Positions 12,425 to 22,127 of a DNA stretch of 64,000 nucleotides are shown in pieces. The translations under genes were made by a program, and so were the position numbers. Source of the DNA: Glandiceps talaboti (Eukaryota > Hemichordata > Enteropneusta > Spengelidae); NCBI RefSeq assembly GCF_964340395.1, contig NC_135569.1, positions 9,087,540-9,151,539 of the forward strand, given 5' to 3'. The number at the start of each line of letters is the position of its first letter. Position 1 is the stretch's first letter. Below the pieces are notes generated by a model. It was not told where the DNA came from, searched no databases, and worked only from the letters and a program-made list of their open reading frames with translations.

Positions 12425-13756
12425 ATGTTTAACTCAAAAACAAAGAATTTCTATGACTTGTGTCAGAACAAGCAAATCACACTTTAGCATTTGAGAAGGG
12501 TAGACATAGTTGACCATAAACTCCAATAGAGAATAGGCTTTGTACACAATGTCCACATTATGAAATTAAAAATAAAATCCATTTCTTACTGCAATGTCCA
12601 AAATGTGATCCTAACCGTGAAAATATGAAACATGATTATAAACATGTTAAAATACTACCAGAAACCCAGCACCATATTTCATATTATCAACTTATCAACA
12701 TCTCAGTAGTAAACACAAAAGCTGTTATCGTTGAAGGAGTGAGAGTTCTTATCAAGAATATAATAACATTTCCATCGTAAAGCTGTCTCCAGATGTTTAT
12801 ATTCCTAATAATAGTATAATATATTTTATTTGACATGAAATAATGTACAAAAATACATTATCTAAAGTCAAATACAACATACAGAAACAACAAAAACAAT
12901 AGATAAATATTCTTTTTGAGAAATTTTGAATGACTTTGATCATAAATTTTGATTGTTCTTTGAAATTAGTTTTAGCTTCGATTACAGATGTATTGCCGCA
13001 ATCCAGTATACATGAATTTCATCACCAATAGTAATTAGTATTACGTAAATGACATACTCTTTTATCTGGGGGAATTCCTTGGTATCGTAGTCTTTCAATT
13101 GGTAAATTATGTGCTGTGATCCTGAGCTAATACCTAAACTAATGATGTAATTAAGGATGTTGGTCACTTTATTCAAATAACTTTAGAATTATGAATTGTA
13201 GCATAAACCTATAAGACTTATATATTCCATTTTATGTTTACACACTTACATGTCACCCAACAATTTCCCTTTTATTTGTTGTTGTTACTCTTTATTACTA
13301 CCAAACTAATACTAATGTACTAGACTTTCAACAGTTGCAATAGTCTACATGTATTTCCAAAACACAATCCATACTTCAGTTTTACGCCTTCTGTACCTAG
13401 CTGCAATAATTGTAGTGTTTGTTTGATTTTGAGGCTTTTTTCGGTCTGCTCATAAAGTTTCATTCACCATGTAGAATTCTCAACTAAACTTAATTTCATC
13501 AATCAATAGTGCAACAAAATATCAGAGTTTTCCAATATTTCTACGACTAATTGCCATCTTCATCTTCTTTCTGTTTAAAATTGATCTTTTATCATTCTGT
13601 CATTTTAACTGCAGTTAAATAACAGAACGAAAAAAAAAAAGAGATCAAAAACAGAAAGAAAAGAAAGTCAACATCAAATGCTACAAAATCAATTATTGCA
13701 AACATTCTGTACCGGAATATCCAACTTTCTGATAGTGTGGGTGGGTTTTGGGTGGG

Positions 13757-13902
13757 TTGATTGATTGACTGACTGACTGACTGACTGACTAACTAACTAA
13801 CTGACTGACTGACTGACTGACTGACTGACTGACTCCGGACTGACTGACTGACTGACTGACTGACTGACTGACTGATTGATTGATTGATTGATTGATTGAT
13901 CA
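13757..13902. repeat. (GACT)n / (GATT)n microsatellite
   Basis: A tetranucleotide array of GACT units, with short AACT and GATT blocks and one CCGG interruption near 13835. It ends in GATT units. Confidence 0.95.
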
Positions 13903-14149
13903 GTCCACATACTTTATCATAGGACCCTGGCACTACACCTTGGTCGATAAGCTATCTATGGGAAGACCTCGATGTCTTCAAATAGACTCGGTCCAGTCTC
14001 AGAAATGCTCACTCTTCATCAACACATCATCACATCAGTCCCCTGGGCATCAGTCATGCATCTCTGTACACGTTGTAACTGCATAGATCACCCCTAACAT
14101 ACGTATGTTCTACACACCATGGAAGTATCTCACATACTGTAACCTACCT

Positions 14150-14830
14150 GGTATCCTTTGTAAGACAAATCCCATGCGCGAAAGACGCAGACGTTGTATC
14201 CAACCCTTGTTACGACGGAGCTAGGTACACATACGTTGTAAGATCTTCACGTCAGCACCATTTTGACAGATTGACTCCTTAGACCGGTGATGTTTTTAGT
14301 ATCCTAAAATACTTTAAGCACTTGGGGTGCACTGGGCGATAACACTTAGCTGATGGGGAAACCGGAAATCACAATCAAAATTGGGTTTATTGTGGCAAGA
14401 ATAAATTTCTAGCTAGAACAAGGAAAATATTTATTAAAATATATACATGTAACTGTACCTTTGACTATTGGGTCAAGCTGATCCACTGTGATCGCAACAA
14501 CAGTCTGCATGCAGCGAAACCCCATTTCGCCCGTCTATTATAAAAGTGTCGTAGTCTCATGCTAAACTTTTCCTTCATTGTTCATGCTTTGATACACTGT
14601 ATCGTCGTGTGTGACGATAGCACCGGTGGAGCTTGACTGATGACCCGCAGATTTGCAAACAACATCAGGTAGGATTCGACAGAATTCGATTTTAATGTCA
14701 ACCATGGAAGTGATACTTCTATGTACGAGTCGACAGTGTTTTGATCTGGTACGTCGATCGCGGTCACAGCGCGGCACACGTGCTAGGTACAATTTTAACT
14801 CCATTCCAGCATAGACAGTGGAGAAGACCG
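14150..14830. other. CpG-bearing segment with a possible minus-strand exon
   Basis: This stretch has clearly more CpG and restriction-like GC motifs (TCGATCGCGGTCACAGCGCGG near 14755) than its surroundings. On the minus strand an acceptor-like ACCTAG precedes an open frame of about 65 codons (14582-14782) with ordinary-looking amino-acid composition. An overlapping 80-codon frame starts at an ATG at 14804. No domain is recognisable. It could be a promoter/first-exon region or a decayed gene. I cannot choose between the two frames. Confidence 0.25.
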
Positions 14831-15449
14831 TAGTATCCGCAAATACCTAATATGCTAATAACGTCATTATTTTGGATTATAATACGAGTTTGACCATCCT
14901 TATACCTCGTGTGACTGTGTACCAACCACTCACCAACATGGAACGTGGTAATACCTAGCCACCTAATACATATTCACAGGTTCTTGAACCAAAATAACAA
15001 TGTCATATAAAACAATGCAATTCAATCAGAAGGCCACAATGATTTATAACAATTGTAATGGAAAACACTGGTTTGTAACTTGCATTACATAACACATAAT
15101 TACATCTGTTCATATTAAAGTTGAAATTGTGATTCAACCGGGTGCTGATTTTTGGTTGCAAACCCCAAAGTCAATTTGATTGGATATATTTTACCATACT
15201 TACATGTATTGCTATACAAATATGTATATACCCACATGTATTTGAATACTGTCCAGGGTGTATAATGATGAATTATGATATAGGTCATTATACTGACAAA
15301 ACATGCAGTTTCAAAAAACATTTGTAGCTACAGTGCAACATGGTTTGTGTGATTTTCATCATTTTTGTTTTAAAATAACTTGTTTCTTATATTTTACTAC
15401 TTCCTGATATTGTTACTTTTTCATCTTGTCTTTGTTAAACGTTGCTTTC

Positions 15450-15555
15450 GCATTGTTTTTGTGTGTGTGTGGTAACAGGGCCCAGATGGAAATCAGCTTC
15501 TGTTGTTTCCTGGCTACCCTGTTCTTAAATAAATTTTACTACTACTACTACTGAA
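15450..15555 (+). mobile_element. Putative 3' end of a non-LTR retrotransposon
   Basis: GGGCCCAGATGGAAATCAGC, then TTTCCTGGCTACCCTG, then an AATAAA signal and a terminal (ACT)n run (15538-15552). A GC-richer 3' tail followed by a short simple repeat is the usual ending of LINE/SINE elements of the CR1/L2 type. The family assignment is inference; no reverse transcriptase is in the window. Confidence 0.4.
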
Positions 15556-15704
15556 GCATCAGTAGTCACAGGCAGAACTCTTACATTTACCGTATGTACA
15601 ATAATTTTGTTGTACATTCTTGTTTATTTGTTCCACTTAAACCCAACAAGGAACTGTGCAAGCGTTAATTTAATACAATTATCAAAATCTGAGAATTAAT
15701 TTAA

Positions 15705-15865
15705 AGTGGCCATATGGATGAGGATTGGGGTATTTATTTTGGATTTTGGATTAAAACAATTTTATCATGGCGTCCTACTTGAAAAATCAATGTGAAATAA
15801 CATATACCAAGTCCTTGTTTGTAACTCAATGAATTGCAAAAGATTAATCAAATGTGTAAAATCTT
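15705..15865 (+). repeat. Interspersed repeat family member (2 of 3)
   Basis: Starts GTGGCCATATGGATGAGGAT and runs to AATTGCAAAAG. It matches 25785-25895 at its start and 11690-11840 at its end. The most complete copy in the window. Confidence 0.75.
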
Positions 15866-16241
15866 TGCTTCTCCACATATCACAATTGTTGAAATTAAGC
15901 GATACTAGATTTTTCAGTTCTTTCCTATCCTAAAAGACAATTTTTACAGTAATACTGCATATAACAAAGTGACCTGAAAAGAGTGGTAGTCAATCTATCA
16001 ATTGCCACTAGAGGGCGATAAACTATGTCTGCAGTCAAACCATTGATCTCACAATGGTCACAACTCTGTATACCGTAATATAGCCGGCAGTCCAACCGAA
16101 AATCTATAATTGAATTCCTCTGTTGATTTAAATCATAAATGAGATATCAAGTGATAGGCAAAACAGCATTGATCAAATATATGCTAAAATGAAAATCTTT
16201 TGTTCATAGATTGGTAAATATTGAAAGGAGTTGTAAACACT

Positions 16242-16304
16242 AGTCTAGAGGCTATCCATGGCTTCAATCTCAAGATTTCTCTTGCCATGGATAACCTTTA
16301 GACT
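16242..16304. other. Short hairpin upstream of the JmjC gene
   Basis: AGTCTAGAGGCTATCCATGGC (in two parts, 16242-16262) pairs with 16284-16304. Nineteen of 21 positions are Watson-Crick, and both mismatches can pair as G-U if transcribed. The loop is about 21 nt. It could be a small-RNA precursor or a transposon footprint. It lies about 490 bp before the JmjC start codon. Confidence 0.4.
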
Positions 16305-16796
16305 ATGGTTTCAATGAAACTTTGAAGCAGTTGTCAGAATGTTACCCTTTTATAATTATCTTTACTGGCTCAAAAGAAAGCTCTTTCGATCATATTTCCA
16401 TGAAAAGTTACTGCTAGAAAACACTACAAGCATGAGTGCAAATATACCCACACTGGAACTCGTGTTTCGTGTGATTCTGTTATTTTTTATTATTATGTTT
16501 AGCAGGATGAAATTTCCATAAAAATGATACTACAATCACACACTTTTGTGTACAATGAGTGATCATGGCCTCATATCATTTGCATGCATGTTATGATGCA
16601 GTAATGTTTTTGGTATTGCACTGCAGTGCAAATACCACTAGTATCTCCAGTACATATATAATAATACCTATTTTAACCATCGATTATTTTCTTTTCATGA
16701 TTTATTACATTTACAGTTCGATGTGAAAGAAAAAAGACTGCCAAGGTCGTGCTGTAATGAACGTTAATCACCTCTAACGCACGAAATTTCATCAAT

Positions 16797-19700
16797 ATGT
16801 TCATTTCCAAATTTGTTGTCACAACTGCCATCTTTCTTGCCCTAAATATCCACCTGTGTGTAATCGGTAACACATCATCAAGCCATCCTAAAGGACACCT
16901 GCAGCCTTTAGGATCACACCAACCAGCCGAGGGTCATGTTGAAGTACTGGAAGTGATCCCCAGTCCAAAACAGTTTTATGAAAATTATGTAAAAGCCAGC
17001 AAACCTGTTATTTTCAAAGGTGCTGCTAAAATGTCACCAGGATTTAACCTATGGAGTGATGACTATCTAAGGTATACTATACTGTATTCACAGAACTAGC
17101 CCTAGCCAGCTATGGCTTATATCTGCTGGGAGGGAGGGAGGGGGGTACTCCCACTCATTAGATATACATTTGGAATGTGTTCCTTGCCCTACATGGTCTA
17201 AGATGTGGATTTTTTTGTGCTGAAGAGTCTAAAATGGGGTCCACTCTCACTATTTTTCAATTTTGTTTGGTCTAAAATGGGGGTCTCAGATCGAGACATG
17301 ACATCCACATCATAATTCTTAGCTAGTTCCCAACTTGCACCTGTAATTTCCCTGCCTAATTCCCTTTCCTTAATGTAGAACTAGGTATCGTCTAAAATGA
17401 GGTCGTTTAAAAACCTGAAAGGGGCAAGTTGGTGTCACAATACAATCTGATCTGACTCTAAGCAGACGAGTCAGTAGGACGCCCTCTATGGTGTATTATG
17501 TGAAAAAGCTTGTCTGTAATTGTCTTCTTAAAACTTTCATCTTCACTTAATAGTAGGGGAAATGAAAGCACCAATTTTTGGTTAAAAATAATGTCAGTGA
17601 GAAATATTCATCAATCATATTTTGGAGACTATGCTTCTTGTAATGTATTTTTGATTCAAGATTTTTCCATCAAACATGTAATATAGTTGCTATTGGAATG
17701 CACACAAAAATAAAATGCTATGTATGCGTAAGGCCTGTGAGGGCGCACTACTCAAAAACAAACAAAGAAGTTCAACTGCCATTGCACATCAATTAAACAC
17801 ATTTCTACTCCTCTATTAAGTATATGTAAACACTGAAATTTTTTTTTCAGATCTCAGTATGGTGATGTCATCGTTAGAGTGGACTATGGTAAAAAGGAGA
17901 ACAGAGAACGTTCTGCCGATCCTATGCCACTAGCAGAATTCCTGGACTTGTACAACTCGTCTGATCGCTACCTGGTTGACACTCTACCAGACCAACTATG
18001 GAAGGAATACAACTTACTTCCTTGTATTACATGCGGTGGATTTACAAAAGGATTACAGGTGAACTTAGATGATAATATGTTAATTACAGGTGAACTTAGA
18101 TGATAATATGTTGATTACAGGTGCACTTTAATAGATGATGATATGTTAATTACAGGTGCACTTTAATAGATGATGATATGTTAATTACAGGTGCACTTAG
18201 ATGATAATATGTTAATTACTTAGTGTTTGTGATGTATGTATGGAAAAATAAATGTAGTGATGAAAACACCTTCTTGTACATGAACACAGTGCACCAGACT
18301 GGTAATTAGTAAAAATAAGTATTCACTAAAATGACTTCTTGTACATGAACGCAATGTACCAGACTGGTAATTAGTAAAAATAAGTAGTGACTAAAATGTC
18401 TTCTTGTACATGAACACCATGTACCAGTCTGGTGATTAGTAAAAATAAGTAGTGACTAAAATGTCTTCTTGTACATGAACACAATGTACCAGTCTGGTGA
18501 TTAGTAAAAATTAGTAGTGACTAAAATGTCTTCTTGTACATTAACACAATGTACCAGTGTGGTAATTAGTAAAAATTAGTGAAAATAAGTAGTGACTAAA
18601 ATGCCTTCTTGTACATGAACACAATGTACCAGTCTGGTAATTAGTAAAAATATGTAGTGACTGCCTTCTAAAACATGAACACACATGTACCACTCTTTTA
18701 ATTAGTAAAATTATGTCTGAGAACTATAAATTGCAAAATTTTCTACTAGCAAAAATATGTAGATTAACAGTATAATAGTGACGTGTAACTGTAAGTCCCA
18801 TGGTTTGGGTAATATGTCGTTGTCTATTCATTTCTATTTATAAATTGTATTTATATCACATGTCACTAGAAGGGCAAAATGAAAAAGAAATTGTTTCTGG
18901 TCATTGCACACATCACATAAATACCCCCATATCAGTCTTTTTTTGTGTGTTTTTGTCCAGCCCATGCAGCCTGCAGATCTTTTAGGAAACACAAAAATAA
19001 CCCTCCCTACTTCAGTCAAGACAACTGCAGAGCCAGTTATGAACAAGCACATGACATCTACCCCACATACACACTTGCTTTAAAGTACTAAATTAAAAGA
19101 ACAGTAACTGCTATAAATAGTAGACCAATTGACACGTTTGTTGAGAATTAAAAAAAAAATTGCATCGTCGCACCACTTTAAACAAACTTTTCTGACCAGA
19201 AACAATTCCATTTTTTGGCCTAATAATCTACTGGCTGTCTTCTTAAATATTATCTTTCACATTGAGAGAACGGTTGACCAGTGGTGGTTCTTTTTTTCTG
19301 TTTTCGTAGCTGTTGTATTATTTTTCATTTTTTGTTGTTAGTTTGTTGTAAAGTGTGTAGAGGCAGAAGTGTAGCATGTTTGTTTAAGAATTAAAATAAT
19401 AATAATAATAATAAAATGACTCCTATAATTATCTGTGTGTCCTCTAATGATAGCCAAATTTTGTTGTTGTGAGTCAAAATGATAAAAACTGACATTTCTT
19501 GTGAGTTACCACATAGTGAGAGATAGGGGAACACCAAATTTTGGTGTGTGACTAGAATAGAGGGCACACTGGTCACCATATGATAAGAGATAGGGGGACA
19601 CCAAATTTTGGTGTGTCACATGAAATTATGTACGTCAGTGCCACATCAAATTGACTTAGAGGGCACACTGGTCACCATATGGTAAGAGATAGGGGAACAC

Positions 19701-22075
19701 CAAATTTTGGTGCGTCACTTGAAATTGTGTGTGTCAGTGCCACATCAAATTGACTTAGAGGGCACACTGGTCACCATATGATAAGAGATCATAGGGGAAC
19801 ATGATATTTGGTACGTCACTAGAAATTGTGTGTCAAATTGGCTTAGAGGGTACACTGCTCCTATAATAGTAGTACACTTCTAACAAAAAAGCCATCAACA
19901 GCAAAAATCAAGATATTTTTTTTTGTTCATTTTATGAAAAATAAATGAAAGTTTGTCTCTTGGTTACTCTGGATATGTAAAATTACAAACAATAAGATGA
20001 CTTAAAACAGATACTACACATACATTAAAAGGGTGTACACTCACTGAACGATTATGATCAACATCTGGTGTCACAGTTTAAAGCTGAAATTGTAGACGGA
20101 ACCTAATAAAAGAGTGTCTGTGGAAGTTTCTGTGTACATGTATGCTATACTCTGAAACTTTAACCCTAGGGAAATTTTTCAAAGTAAGAATCAATAGGAT
20201 CGGTACCATTATCTAGAATTTCATATATCCCCCCCCCCCCCCAAAAAAAAGAAGGAAATATCTGTATACACTCTAGGAATATAACATTAACAAGTCAACC
20301 ATTTATGTAGCTTCAGTTCCATTATTTTTGTTTTTGTGTCATTAGGTTGAGAGAACTACCCTCAGTAAAAGGATAAATAAATCAATTAGTTTTTTCTTTG
20401 TTAATTACCCAGGATGCTGTTCTTTGGTTCAGCAGTGGTGGAACAAAGTCATTTCTTCACATGGACACGGTGGAGAACATTAACTGTATGATGAGTGGCA
20501 CCAAAGAATGGTTCTTTGTTGATATTGTAAGTCATGTAACATTTAGAATTATTTTATGCTTTCAATAAGAAAATACTTCAACCCTTCAATGCTATATGCT
20601 CGTGTTTATGAGTAAAGGTCATGGGGCCATTTTAATCTTTTTAAACTATTCCAACACACTAGTACTATACACTACCATGACAGTACAGTCCATAGGCCAT
20701 GCAAGTCTTTTCACTCACATACACCATACTGCAGCTACATGTAATAAACCTTAGAAGACAATGCTAGTGTACACACTACCATAGCATTGAAGACCCTGGT
20801 GCCATGCAAGTCTTTTTACTCACAACACACTGTAACTAATAATAAACCTTAGAAGACAATGCTAGTGTACACACTACCATAGCATTGAAGACCCTGGTGC
20901 CATGCAAGTCTTTTTACTCACAACACACTGTAACTAATAATAAACCTTAGAAGACAATGCTAGTGTACACACTACCATAGCATTGAAGACCCTGGTGCCA
21001 TGCAAGTCTTTTTACTCACAACACACTGTAACTAATAAACCTTAGAAGGCAATGCTAGTGTACACACTACCATGGCAGTGAAAACCTTGGTGTCATGCAA
21101 GTCTTTTTACTCACAACACACTGTAACTAATAAACCTTAGAAGACAATGCTAGTGTACACACTACCATAGCAGTGAAGACCCTGGTGCCATGCAAGTCTT
21201 TTTACTCACAACACACTGTAACTAATAAACCTTAGAAGGCCATGCTAGTGTACACACTACCATGGCAGTGAAAACCCTGGTGTCATGCAAGTCTTTTCAC
21301 TATCATATCACACTGCTGCTAATAAACCTTAGAAGGCAATGCTAGTGTACACACTACCATGGCAGTGAAGACCCTGGTGCCATGCAAGTCTTTCTACTCA
21401 CAACACACTGTAACTAATAAACCTTAGAAGTCAATGCTAGTGTACACACTACCATGGCAGTGAAGACCCTGGTGCCATGCAAGTCTTCACTATCTCAACA
21501 TACGGCAGCAATTAACCCCTAAAATGCTTTTGTTACTCTATAATAATCATAGTGATGAGGGTCTTTGCCGGCTTTACCAAACTTTCCTCTATCACAAAAC
21601 ACTGTCACTGTGAACTTTTTAAACATATTTTTCCATATTCCTACCCACTGTTTGAAGAATTTTTGCACAAAAATACATTTTAAAATAATATGAGAATGTA
21701 AGCAATAAGATTGGGATTTACTATTTAGATGATATGAATTGACTTTTATGTCACACTATTATAGGGTAAGTGAAATACATTGACTTACATATCAAATTTC
21801 AAATAATAAATATTTTGCAGTCACAATAGTTCTGTAAATGTGCATTTCAGTAATGGTACATAATTTGTAAACATTTCAGAGAGATAGCCATCATGTTGAA
21901 CTAGATCATAAAGAGGGTGACTACAGTTCTGTAGATGTAGATCATGTTGATATGTATGCATATCCTGGTCTTCAACATGTTCCATGGTGGAGTGCTCACC
22001 TTGATACTGGTGACTGTATGTATGTTCCATATGGGTAAGTGTTATTTGTCTTGCCTTAAACTGATAGTGTGTGTA

Positions 22076-22127
<52 letters not shown>

